From Chitinophagales bacterium (GTDB lineage Bacteria > Bacteroidota > Bacteroidia > Chitinophagales > Chitinophagaceae), in the NCBI GenBank assembly GCA_025353485.1, contig JANXQO010000060.1:1-50468 (forward strand): 50,468 bases of DNA. Reading direction: 5' to 3'. Under the pieces are notes generated by a model. It was not told the origin of the DNA, searched no databases, and worked only from the letters and a program-made list of their open reading frames with translations. Positions 34,099-42,902 of the stretch are shown here, piece after piece. How positions within the stretch are numbered: position 1 is the first letter of the stretch; each line of letters begins with the position of its first letter. A program made the position numbers and the translations under genes.

Positions 34099-36012
34099 AT
34101 GAAAAAATTATTTACCCTGTTATTGCTCACCCTCGCAGCATTCACCTTTAAATCGATAGCACAAAACACTACCTGTAACGCAGCCTTTAATTTCAGTATT
34201 TCTGGATTATCAGTAAATTTTACGGCATCTGTTACCACCGTTTCTACATCAAATCATCATTACTGGACGTTTGGTGACGGATACGTTTCATCTGATGCTT
34301 CTCCTGTACATGTTTATACATCAGGTGGCACACACACAGTAAAACATATTTTTTACAGAAGTAATTTAGCCGGTACAGCAGAATGTGCGGATTCTATAGA
34401 AAAATGGGTGGAATTACCACCAATGCCACCAATTAGTTGTAATGCGCATCCAAAATTTTCCTTTCAAAGAGACCCATTACAGCCTAACAAAATTTATTTC
34501 ACTAATCTTTCTACTCCTATACATGATACAACCAAAGTAAGATGGAATTTTGGTGATGGAAATTACTCTGATGATATTAATCCGACTCACATTTATTCAT
34601 ATTCAGCTTTATTTACTGTTTGCCTGATCGTAAGAAATGAAGGTTATACTTGTGAGCGTGATACATGTATTAGCCTTCAGGTACAAACACCTCCACCCCC
34701 ATGTAATTCAGTAAGTGCAAACTTTGCATGGCATGCAGATAGCATTCAACTTAATAAAGTTCATTTCATAAATTTCTCATCACATTTTGAAAGCGGTGAT
34801 AATATACGATGGACATTTGGTGATGGAGCTTCTTCAACTGATGTAAGTCCAACTCATATTTATGCATTACCGGGAACTTATAATGTTTGCATACGAATTG
34901 AAAAGCATAATGCTGCCGGAACAGCACCCTGTGTAAAAGAAATTTGCAAACAGGTTGTTGTACTAAATGAATGCAGGCTGGAAGCTGCTTTTACCTTTGA
35001 AGCTGAGGCAACAAATAAAAATAAAATCTATTTTAAAAATACAAGCGCGCCTGCCACTGCTGTTATCAATCTGCAATGGAATTTTGGTGACGGTGCTACG
35101 TCCAGCTCAATAAATCCTGATCACATTTATGCTCATGCAGGTACTTATCATGTTTGCCTTAGAATTTCAGGAAGCACAACATGCTACAGGGAAATATGTA
35201 AAACAGTTGAAATTAAAGAACCTGAAATAAATTGTCTTGATATATCTAAATTCACTTTAACCAGGTCAACAGTAAATTGTCTTGAATTTAAATTTATTCC
35301 AACGCTTCAAAATCCTAACTGGAAGTATTTTTGGACATTCGGTGATGGCACAGGTTCTATTGACATGACACCGTCTCATGTTTATCAACACTCAGGAAAT
35401 TATACTGTATTCCTTACTGTTTACAGATCTTCAACCTGTGTATCCACCTCTTACAAAGTGGCTGAAACAGGCTCCTGCTTTAGCTGTAATAACATCTGGA
35501 TAAAGTTTGAATATAAACGTGAGTCATCAACATCAAACAGTATTTACTTTCATGCTTTAAGCAATTATCCAATCATATCTCAAACATGGGTAATAACAAA
35601 GCTTTCCATTAATACATCAACGCCAGTTACTCTCATCCAAAATAATCCTGCATATACTTTTCATGAGCCAGGTGATTATCGCGTTTGTATAAGAGTGGTT
35701 ACTTATGGCGGTTGTGTAAAAGAATATTGTGAAGTGATTCATATCCCGTCACCAAATACTGCCTGCACGTTAACCTCTTATCCAAACCCTGCAACCAACC
35801 AGGTAACGGTAGCTATACAGCTTACAGGGCCTGAGATGATGCATGTATATATTTTTAATTCACTTAATATTTTAGTGAAACAAAAAGATCAGCAGGGAAG
35901 TACAGGGAATAATATTGTTACTACAAATATTGAAAGATTAATACCCGGCTGGTATACAATAAAAGTAATTTACGGTAACCATGTTTGTTATTCTAAATTT
36001 CAAAAGATATAG
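34099..36012 (+). CDS. Secreted PKD-repeat protein with T9SS sorting domain
   Basis: A 637-residue exported protein with a signal peptide (1-21, ending SIAQ). Five PKD domains follow, each marked by WxFGDG (near residues 55, 150, 235, 330 and 415) with a following HxY. A sixth, degenerate PKD-like domain lacks FGDG, and a C-terminal SYPNPATNQVTVAI sorting domain ends the protein. Cys pairs recur in each repeat. It is probably a surface adhesin or scaffold; no catalytic motif is seen. A strong terminator follows. Confidence 0.88.
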   Translation: MKKLFTLLLLTLAAFTFKSIAQNTTCNAAFNFSISGLSVNFTASVTTVSTSNHHYWTFGDGYVSSDASPVHVYTSGGTHTVKHIFYRSNLAGTAECADSIEKWVELPPMPPISCNAHPKFSFQRDPLQPNKIYFTNLSTPIHDTTKVRWNFGDGNYSDDINPTHIYSYSALFTVCLIVRNEGYTCERDTCISLQVQTPPPPCNSVSANFAWHADSIQLNKVHFINFSSHFESGDNIRWTFGDGASSTDVSPTHIYALPGTYNVCIRIEKHNAAGTAPCVKEICKQVVVLNECRLEAAFTFEAEATNKNKIYFKNTSAPATAVINLQWNFGDGATSSSINPDHIYAHAGTYHVCLRISGSTTCYREICKTVEIKEPEINCLDISKFTLTRSTVNCLEFKFIPTLQNPNWKYFWTFGDGTGSIDMTPSHVYQHSGNYTVFLTVYRSSTCVSTSYKVAETGSCFSCNNIWIKFEYKRESSTSNSIYFHALSNYPIISQTWVITKLSINTSTPVTLIQNNPAYTFHEPGDYRVCIRVVTYGGCVKEYCEVIHIPSPNTACTLTSYPNPATNQVTVAIQLTGPEMMHVYIFNSLNILVKQKDQQGSTGNNIVTTNIERLIPGWYTIKVIYGNHVCYSKFQKI

Positions 36013-36036
36013 TTAACCGATTGACAGGGACCAGGC

Positions 36037-36067
36037 AACCCGGCAGTATTTATTGCCGGGTTTTTTT
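36037..36067 (+). terminator. Intrinsic terminator after the PKD gene
   Basis: AACCCGGCA pairs with TGCCGGGTT around GTATTTAT, followed by seven T residues. It is a textbook terminator, 25 bp after the stop. Confidence 0.88.
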
Positions 36068-36119
36068 ATGTTTTAAAATTAATTATCCCGATTGATTTTT
36101 TGAGATGGGTAAAAGGACT

Positions 36120-36449
36120 TTATTGAACAACAGCAATTTCATTCTGAGAATTACATCTTAATGCTTCCATCATTTTCAGCGCTTTCAGTGTGCCGTAAGT
36201 TTTTTTTCGGGAATGATTTAATAAGGAAGTAAAAAGCGTTATATGATTAGACTGTTTTACATTTTTATCAACCAAAGCATTTAGAAAAACACGTTCCAAT
36301 ATTTTTTCTGCAATATCTTTTTGTTTAACAACTTTTATGATTCTTCCATACAGTGCGGGAGCATATTTATCGTACAGCGCTGAAACAGAAGCTTCCTCTT
36401 TTTCAAGACTTTTGGCACTTTCGTTTATCTCTTTAATTAAGTCCTTCAT
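36120..36449 (-). CDS. Sigma-factor-like protein with region 2 only
   Basis: A 109-residue protein from the Met at 36449. The middle (SALYDKYAPALYGRIIKVVK then AEKILERVFLNALVD) resembles the region 2 helices of ECF sigma factors. No region 4 helix-turn-helix follows; the C-terminus is SRKKTYGTLKALKMMEALRC. It may be a truncated sigma factor or a decoy or adaptor. It lies 25 bp downstream of the RsbQ-like gene, whose family acts upstream of a sigma factor in Bacillus. The frame extends to 36518 but overlaps the neighbour. Confidence 0.6.
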   Translation of the reverse strand: MKDLIKEINESAKSLEKEEASVSALYDKYAPALYGRIIKVVKQKDIAEKILERVFLNALVDKNVKQSNHITLFTSLLNHSRKKTYGTLKALKMMEALRCNSQNEIAVVQ

Positions 36450-36474
36450 ACTTCTCAAATATAAGATTTCATTT

Positions 36475-37263
36475 TTATAAAAATGCCTTAACGGCTGCAA
36501 TGGTTTCTTCAGGAGCACTCATGTGCGGACAATGTCCCGTAGCATTTAGGATTATCATTTTATTGTTGGGCGTATTTTCATAAACATATTGTCCTACTTC
36601 CATTGGAGCAATTATATCTTCAGAGCATTGCAGGGTAAGGCTTTCAACAGGAATGTCCGGAAGGTCTTTCCGGTTATCTGATAAAAAAGTAACCCTGGCA
36701 AAATCTTTTGCAATTTCGGGATCGCATGAACAGAAAAAACCGGCTAATTCCTCTTTCAATTCCGGATCATGCTTATCACCCATAATTTTAGGAGCCATTG
36801 TTGTTGACCATTTGATATAATCATCGTCCATTACCTCTAAGAGGTTATCAATATCTTCCCTGTCAAAGCCCCCTGTATAATCATCGGAATTAATATAGCA
36901 AGGGGATGGCCCGATAAATATTAATTTTTTAAAAACACGTGGTTCTTTAATAGATGCTATTGCCCCTACCATGCAGCTAACGGAATGACCTACAAATATG
37001 GCATCTTTTACATTTAGCTCATCACATATTTTAAGAATGTCATCAGCATATCCATCAAGGGTATTGTACTTAGTTTTATCGTATACTGAAATATCAGATC
37101 TGCCTGCGCCTACATAATCTAAAAGAATGAGTTTGTAGTCATCTGCAAATGCACCTGTTATTTTTCTCCATGCATTTTGATCACAGCCAAAACCATGGGC
37201 AAACAACATAACTGTTTCGCCTTTCCCTTTTATGGTTACATTATTTCGTTGAAGAACATTCAT
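36475..37263 (-). CDS. RsbQ-like alpha/beta hydrolase
   Basis: A 262-residue alpha/beta hydrolase close in sequence style to RsbQ, the energy-stress hydrolase of Bacillus. It has oxyanion loop AHGFGCDQNAWRKI, nucleophile in FVGHSVSCMVG, acid in CSEDIIAPMEVG and His in NATGHCPHMSAPE. RsbQ pairs with RsbP, which is not seen here. The related KAI2/D14 receptors bind small lactones or butenolides, so a signal-type ligand is possible. Confidence 0.88.
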   Translation of the reverse strand: MNVLQRNNVTIKGKGETVMLFAHGFGCDQNAWRKITGAFADDYKLILLDYVGAGRSDISVYDKTKYNTLDGYADDILKICDELNVKDAIFVGHSVSCMVGAIASIKEPRVFKKLIFIGPSPCYINSDDYTGGFDREDIDNLLEVMDDDYIKWSTTMAPKIMGDKHDPELKEELAGFFCSCDPEIAKDFARVTFLSDNRKDLPDIPVESLTLQCSEDIIAPMEVGQYVYENTPNNKMIILNATGHCPHMSAPEETIAAVKAFL

Positions 37264-37439
37264 AATTTATTGGCCTGATGGACGCTTAATATCATCAGTA
37301 CCTAACCAACGAAATGTTTTGTTTTAAATGCATAAAATTGAATATAAATAATCTGGAAAGTTTTTTGTTATACCAAATTTACGTCAATCGAACTATGAGT
37401 GCCTGAAAAAGCAGGTACAAACCGGGGTAAAATTTTACA

Positions 37440-39545
37440 TCACCCTTTTGGGATTGTAAATGAAAAAGTTGAGCCCTTGCCCGGTTCACTTTCAATTTCT
37501 AATGCCCCTTTATTTTTCTCAATAAAATCTTTACTTATCAATAGCCCTAAACCTGTACCTTTTTCTTTTTCAGTTCCCCTGCTGCTGTCAGTTGCATTTA
37601 ATTGCAACAGCCGCTGAATTTTTGCTTTGCCAATTCCTACACCGGAATCTAAAACCTGGAATTTTATTTCGTCATCATTGGTTGTTACTTTTAAAAACAC
37701 ATCACTATCCCTGTGACTGAATTTAATTGCATTGCTCAACAGGTTTCTCACAACAAACTCTATCATATCCTTATCAGCAATACCATATAAATTATTTTCT
37801 GTAACAACATTAATGCGGATATTTTTCATATGGGCATTAAGCTGTAAAATCCTTCTGCTGTTTTCCAGGATGGGTTTGATCTCAATTTTTTCGGGATTGA
37901 ATTCCAGGAGATTCATTTGCGAACGTGACCATTGCAAAAGATTATATAGAAGTTCATTCAAATTATCCAATGAAGCCTGCGCTTCTTTGGTAAGTTTTTC
38001 TTTTTCGTTTTCATCTAATTTGTAGTGATGCTCAGTAATTAATTTTAAAGCGGATTGCATGGTTGCCAAAGGATTCCGCAGATCATGTGAAATGATTGAA
38101 AACAATTTATCCTTCACCTGGTTTAGCTGCTTAAATTTCAGCTCTGATGATTTTAATTTTGATATGATATCTTCCAACTGCTGGTTCTGTTGTTTAAGAT
38201 CGAGGGTTTGTTGTTGTACCTGTATTTGTAATTCTTCTTTTTGTTTTTCTATTATCTCTTTTTTTTCTTTTTCTTTTTCCAAAGCAATTTTTTCTTTTTC
38301 AACAATTTCATTAGCGAGTTGCAGCCGTGCTTTATTTAACCGGCTTGCCAAGCCAAGTGCAAAAACTACAACCTGTATCAGCGTTCCTACCTGCACAAAA
38401 TATCTTGTAAAAAAATTATCCGGCATCAGCCCCATCTCCCTGAAGATGAATAAAACTGCACCTACTACCAATAGCAGATTGGCAAATATGAAATATTGAG
38501 CTGGCTGGTAATGCTCTTTATAGTATGCAACAAAACCCGAGATCAACATCATTATTAAAATAACTGAACCAAAAATACCGATGATGCTTACAAGGGAATT
38601 TAAAATATCAATCCGGAATATGTAAATGACAAAACCCAAACAAATACCCACGATACAAATGGCTGCAAGTGCATTTAGTAAACGATTGATCTTAGGTAAT
38701 AACTCAGCAGTATGCAAATATGTTTTGGTAAAATAAATTCTCATCAAACCATTAAACGGAACTATCAGTGTATAACAAAACGTATCCCACACCGGGGCAT
38801 TGGGCCATAAATATTCTATCCCAATACCGTAATAAAATGAGAAATATAATCCTATACCAAAAATGCTCAGTACAAAATATAAATAACTAATGTCTTTTAC
38901 GGCAAAGTAAATAATGAGGTTGTATAATGCCATCACCAAAATAATTCCGAGGAACAAACCTTGCCAAAGTAATCGTTTGCTGTCCTGCCGCTCAAACTGT
39001 GAAAGTGGATGCAGCGTTAAGTTATAAGCGATATGTTTATAAATGCTATAAACACTTTTAAATTGTAAGATCACTTTTAGCGGCTCTCCCTTTAGCAATT
39101 CGATAATTAAACCGTTGGTATTTGAATGCAGCGAACGCTCTGTTAATTTTAAAATGCTGCCTGTTTTTAATAATTGCCAGGAAGAATCATTTTGTTTTTT
39201 TACCCAGCAATTAACCAAACCTGTTTTAGGAGTTTCCAATACATATTGCTTATCAGAATTGGTATTGTTAAGTAATATAAATTGAGTATAAAAATTAGTG
39301 TCGCTATTTTTTTTATCGCCCGTGAATAATGCGTTAGAAATTTGTTCAATACTTACCTTTTCATCAGCATACAAAACAGGTAGCTGTTCAAATGGAATAA
39401 AAAGGCTTTCATCCTGGTGATGAATTGTAAAAGTTGCCTGTGCTGAAATTTGAAAACAAAAAAGGAGTGATAAAATAAATAGTATAAATTGGCGAAAGAA
39501 TAATTTCAAAAGAGAGAATGTTTTTAATCCTGTAAAGTAAATCAT
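37440..39545 (-). CDS. 7TM-DISM sensor histidine kinase
   Basis: A 701-residue sensor kinase. It has a signal-like start (about 1-36), an extracytoplasmic DISM-type beta domain (about 38-180), seven membrane segments (about 195-400) and a long coiled coil (402-478). A HisKA domain follows with His487 in FSIISHDLRNPL, then an HATPase_c domain with RNLLSNAIKFSH, LDSGVGIG and GTGLGLLISKDF. DISM domains resemble carbohydrate- or ligand-binding folds, so an external small molecule may be sensed. It is divergent from the response regulator at 39570, only 24 bp away. Confidence 0.93.
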   Translation of the reverse strand: MIYFTGLKTFSLLKLFFRQFILFILSLLFCFQISAQATFTIHHQDESLFIPFEQLPVLYADEKVSIEQISNALFTGDKKNSDTNFYTQFILLNNTNSDKQYVLETPKTGLVNCWVKKQNDSSWQLLKTGSILKLTERSLHSNTNGLIIELLKGEPLKVILQFKSVYSIYKHIAYNLTLHPLSQFERQDSKRLLWQGLFLGIILVMALYNLIIYFAVKDISYLYFVLSIFGIGLYFSFYYGIGIEYLWPNAPVWDTFCYTLIVPFNGLMRIYFTKTYLHTAELLPKINRLLNALAAICIVGICLGFVIYIFRIDILNSLVSIIGIFGSVILIMMLISGFVAYYKEHYQPAQYFIFANLLLVVGAVLFIFREMGLMPDNFFTRYFVQVGTLIQVVVFALGLASRLNKARLQLANEIVEKEKIALEKEKEKKEIIEKQKEELQIQVQQQTLDLKQQNQQLEDIISKLKSSELKFKQLNQVKDKLFSIISHDLRNPLATMQSALKLITEHHYKLDENEKEKLTKEAQASLDNLNELLYNLLQWSRSQMNLLEFNPEKIEIKPILENSRRILQLNAHMKNIRINVVTENNLYGIADKDMIEFVVRNLLSNAIKFSHRDSDVFLKVTTNDDEIKFQVLDSGVGIGKAKIQRLLQLNATDSSRGTEKEKGTGLGLLISKDFIEKNKGALEIESEPGKGSTFSFTIPKG

Positions 39546-39569
39546 AATATTGATTGTAAAATAAGTGCG

Positions 39570-40307
39570 ATGCCCGGAATAAAAATTTTATTGGTAGAAG
39601 ACGACTGGATAATTGCAAAAGAAATTTCTTATTCATTGCAGGATTTGGGCTTTGATGTGGTAGGAAGTTTTGATACTGGCGAAGAGGCTTTAAATAAAAT
39701 AAAAGAATTACAACCGGATATTATTTTACTGGATATTCATTTAGCCGGAACCATGACTGGTATTGATGTTGGCAGGCATTTAAAGCAGGAGCATAACATT
39801 CCATTTATATTCCTTACAGCCCTTGCGGATACTGATACAATCGAAAAAGCAAAACTGGTTGATCCGTATGCATACCTGGTTAAACCGGTAAATCCTGAAT
39901 CATTATATTCAACCATCGAGATTACATTACACAATGCTTTGCGCCAAAAAGTAGAAGCGCCGACATTACCACCCTTCCCGGAAAATCTCAGTATTGATGA
40001 TGGCATTTTTGTTAAGACAAATAAACGTCTCGAAAAAATTATGCTTCGTGATATACTTTGGGTGGAGGCACACAATATTTATGCGATGATATTTACAATT
40101 TCAGGAAAATATCTTTTGAATTCATCTCTTAAAGTTGTGGAAGAAAAATTTCCATCTTCAAAATTTATAAGGGTGCATCGTTCCTATATCATCAACCTTG
40201 ATAAAGTAAAGGCTATTGATGAAAATGATCTTATCATAAATGATCATCCCATTCCTGTAGGTAAAACATACAGAGAGAACCTTATGAAACGTCTTTCCTT
40301 TTTATAA
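39570..40307 (+). CDS. LytTR-type response regulator
   Basis: A 245-residue regulator. The receiver domain (1-125) has acidic E10/D11/D12, phosphoacceptor D55 in IILLDIHLAG, and the conserved Thr and Lys in FLTALAD and YLVKPVNP. A LytTR DNA-binding domain (about 145-245) follows with LWVEAHNIYAMIF and FIRVHRSYIINLDKVKAI. It should be phosphorylated by the divergent kinase and bind direct repeats near target promoters. The nearest downstream genes are a symporter-led cluster in the same direction. Confidence 0.94.
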   Translation: MPGIKILLVEDDWIIAKEISYSLQDLGFDVVGSFDTGEEALNKIKELQPDIILLDIHLAGTMTGIDVGRHLKQEHNIPFIFLTALADTDTIEKAKLVDPYAYLVKPVNPESLYSTIEITLHNALRQKVEAPTLPPFPENLSIDDGIFVKTNKRLEKIMLRDILWVEAHNIYAMIFTISGKYLLNSSLKVVEEKFPSSKFIRVHRSYIINLDKVKAIDENDLIINDHPIPVGKTYRENLMKRLSFL

Positions 40308-40423
40308 AAATTTTCTTTGCCACAACAAACATTTCGTTCACCCTATTTTTTAAACTGTTCACCAGTATTTTATTTTTTCTTTAGTTAACTAAGATACTTT
40401 GGTATTCACTAACGATTGCTTTT

Positions 40424-41977
40424 ATGAATAACCTGGCTTCTCCGGGAATGGTCTTGGCTGTATGGATAAGTTTATTTGCTTACATAGGCTTAATAGTTTT
40501 TTTTGTTGTACGAGGAAGCCGCCGCACAAAAAATATTTCTGACTATGCCGTTGGTAATATGAATTTTTCACCTGTTGTTTTAGGGTTTTCTTTGGCTGCG
40601 TCTATGAGCAGTGCTGCTACATTCATTATCAATCCCGGCTTTGTTGCCTATTATGGCATCAGCGCATTTTTATCAATGGGGGTATTTCTTCCCATTGGTA
40701 CACTCATTTCCCTGGCAGTTTTATCAAAAAGATTTAGAAAGATCGGGCATACCATACAGGCAAAAACATTAGGGCAGTGGATTGGCATACGCTACAACAG
40801 CAAGGGTTTCACTACCTATTTTGCATTTCTTTCTTTATTGATGATAGCATTTATTGTTTTGATTTGTGTAGGGTTAACGCAGGTACTTTCAAGATCATTG
40901 AATTTGGAAATATTGCCTACACTTTCATGTATTGTAATTTTTACTTTTGGTTATATGATGTTTGGCGGAGCTAATTCAATGGTATATACAAACATGATGC
41001 AGGCTTGTTTAAAATTGGGAGTAGCTATAATACTTCTCACTTCCGGTTACGAACATTTTGCGAATGGTGTTCAGGGTTTGCTGGAAAAATTATCTGCTAT
41101 CAATCCAAATTTAAGTTCTGCATTCAATACTGAAAGCCCTTTGTATCGTGACTTTTGGGAAGTGTGTATTGCTCAATTTATTATTGGCATTGCGATAGTT
41201 TGCCAGCCACATATTCTTACAAGATCTTTGTTTCTTAAAAATGATAAGGATGTAAAAAAATTTTTGACAGTTACCATAATCGTGCAGGCAATATTTTTCT
41301 TAGTGGTTTTTGCGGGAATTTATGCAAGGCTTTTTTATCCTGACCTGATGGCAAACGGTAAAAAAATTCCATTGGATGGAGTGATGTCAACCTTTGTTGT
41401 TGGGCGCTTTGCGGTGTATATCGCAGTAATAATTATTTTGGGAATGATATCTGCCGGAATGTCAACTTTAGAAGGTTTGATACAATCAGTAAGCACAACT
41501 ATTACTTCAGATCTGATAAAACCGCTTACAGGAAAACGCTTTATCAAAAATGAGAATGGCGGAATTATTTCAGAATTATTGATGAATAAAATTGTGATTG
41601 GCCTTTTGGCAACTGTTGCCATCACCATCTCATACCAGCAATTGATTTCTCCGGATTTAAGCGTTGGCATTTTTGCACAAAATGGTGTGTATGCATTTTT
41701 TTCTGCAGCATTTATTCCGGTGGCGTTTGGAATTTTTTTAAAAGAAGTTCCAAAAGTTGTTCCTATTGCTGCATCAGTAACAGCGCTGGTAGTACATTTC
41801 AGCGTTTACTATGGCCGCTTAACACATTATATGCAGGCCGGTACAAGAAACCCCGGTATTGCATCTGCTCTCGCACTTTTAAGTTCAGTATGTGTTGGAA
41901 CAGTTTTATATTTTTTATTAAGAAGCAAAAAAACTTTTATTAAAACGCAAATAGTACCGGTAATTAATGAAGCATAA
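40424..41977 (+). CDS. Sodium:solute symporter family permease
   Basis: A 517-residue inner-membrane protein with about 13 hydrophobic segments. The SSS-family start SDYAVGNMNFSPVVLGFS and the region SAATFIINPGFVAYYG correspond to the first helices. The SSS signature region includes MFGGANSMVYTNMMQ and ISAGMSTLEGLIQSVSTTI. It would drive uptake of a small solute with Na+. The substrate is not predictable; a carboxylic acid is plausible from the downstream CoA ligase. Its 3' end overlaps the next gene by 11 bp. Confidence 0.92.
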   Translation: MNNLASPGMVLAVWISLFAYIGLIVFFVVRGSRRTKNISDYAVGNMNFSPVVLGFSLAASMSSAATFIINPGFVAYYGISAFLSMGVFLPIGTLISLAVLSKRFRKIGHTIQAKTLGQWIGIRYNSKGFTTYFAFLSLLMIAFIVLICVGLTQVLSRSLNLEILPTLSCIVIFTFGYMMFGGANSMVYTNMMQACLKLGVAIILLTSGYEHFANGVQGLLEKLSAINPNLSSAFNTESPLYRDFWEVCIAQFIIGIAIVCQPHILTRSLFLKNDKDVKKFLTVTIIVQAIFFLVVFAGIYARLFYPDLMANGKKIPLDGVMSTFVVGRFAVYIAVIIILGMISAGMSTLEGLIQSVSTTITSDLIKPLTGKRFIKNENGGIISELLMNKIVIGLLATVAITISYQQLISPDLSVGIFAQNGVYAFFSAAFIPVAFGIFLKEVPKVVPIAASVTALVVHFSVYYGRLTHYMQAGTRNPGIASALALLSSVCVGTVLYFLLRSKKTFIKTQIVPVINEA

Positions 41978-42896
41978 GTTTATCATATTTTGTTTTTGTT
42001 GGATGATGGCATTTACTGCATCTGCACAGGATAGCTGCTATGCAGATTATGGAATGCCAATAAAAAAAGTTGTGCTTACTGATGGTTCTCAACTGGCTTA
42101 TGTTGAAAAGGGAAATGGCAAAGTGATCGTTTTTATACATGGCCTCGGAGGAAATATTTCTCATTGGGTAAAAAGTATTAATGAACTTTCTAAAACTTAC
42201 AGGTGTATCGCTGTCGACCTTCCGGGTTATGGATATTCAAAAGATGCCAATAAAAATGATAGCGACCAGCTTTCATTTTATGCAGATGCTCTTATCCAAT
42301 TGTCAAAAAAATTGTCGTTAAAAAATATTACTCTCGCAGGCCATTCAATGGGTGGACAGGTTGCTGTAATTGCAGCATTGGCACATCCTGAACTGATAAA
42401 ACAATTGATATTAGTTGATCCCGCAGGCCTTGAAACTTTTACTGAAAATGAAAAGAATTTATTTATAAGCTTTTCCACTCCGGCCTTTTTCAAAAACCAG
42501 GATGAAACAACCATAAGAAAAAATTTTAAAAATAATTTTTATGATCAGCCTGCTGATGCCGAAAAATTAATCCGTTACAGGCTTGCATTAATTAAATGTG
42601 CAGGTTTTGATGATTACACCAAAACTCTTGTAAAAGGTATTCGCGGAATGTTATCACATCCTGTAAAAAACAGTTTGAATAGCCTGCAACAAAAAGTACT
42701 GCTTGTGTTTGGTGAAAACGATAATCTTATTCCAAACAAACTATTGCATCCTTCGCTTAAGAAAGATGACATTATTAAAGTTGCAACAGAAAATATAAAA
42801 GATATCAAAGTTGAAATAATACCACAGGCAGGGCATATGCTTCCTTTTGAAAAAGCGGATGCATTGAATCAAACCATTAAAAACTTTTTAAAATAA
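41967..42896 (+). CDS. Exported alpha/beta hydrolase
   Basis: A 309-residue hydrolase with a signal peptide (1-20, ending TASA). The oxyanion loop is IHGLGGNISHW, the nucleophile Ser127 is in AGHSMGGQV, the acid is in FGENDNLIP, and the His is in PQAGHMLPFEK. An esterase, lactonase or C-C hydrolase is possible. The signal peptide places it in the periplasm. It overlaps the symporter gene, implying coupled production and perhaps processing of a substrate before uptake. Confidence 0.9.
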   Translation: MKHKFIIFCFCWMMAFTASAQDSCYADYGMPIKKVVLTDGSQLAYVEKGNGKVIVFIHGLGGNISHWVKSINELSKTYRCIAVDLPGYGYSKDANKNDSDQLSFYADALIQLSKKLSLKNITLAGHSMGGQVAVIAALAHPELIKQLILVDPAGLETFTENEKNLFISFSTPAFFKNQDETTIRKNFKNNFYDQPADAEKLIRYRLALIKCAGFDDYTKTLVKGIRGMLSHPVKNSLNSLQQKVLLVFGENDNLIPNKLLHPSLKKDDIIKVATENIKDIKVEIIPQAGHMLPFEKADALNQTIKNFLK

Positions 42897-42902
42897 AAAA
42901 CA

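Noticed and set aside
37381-37439. A small RNA or peptide gene in the gap after the histidine kinase
   Set aside because: No hairpin, promoter box or open frame of coding character was found in this short stretch.
38059-38499. A 146-codon frame antisense to the histidine kinase
   Set aside because: It is composed of Ser/Phe/Cys runs that mirror the Glu/Lys-rich coiled coil on the other strand.
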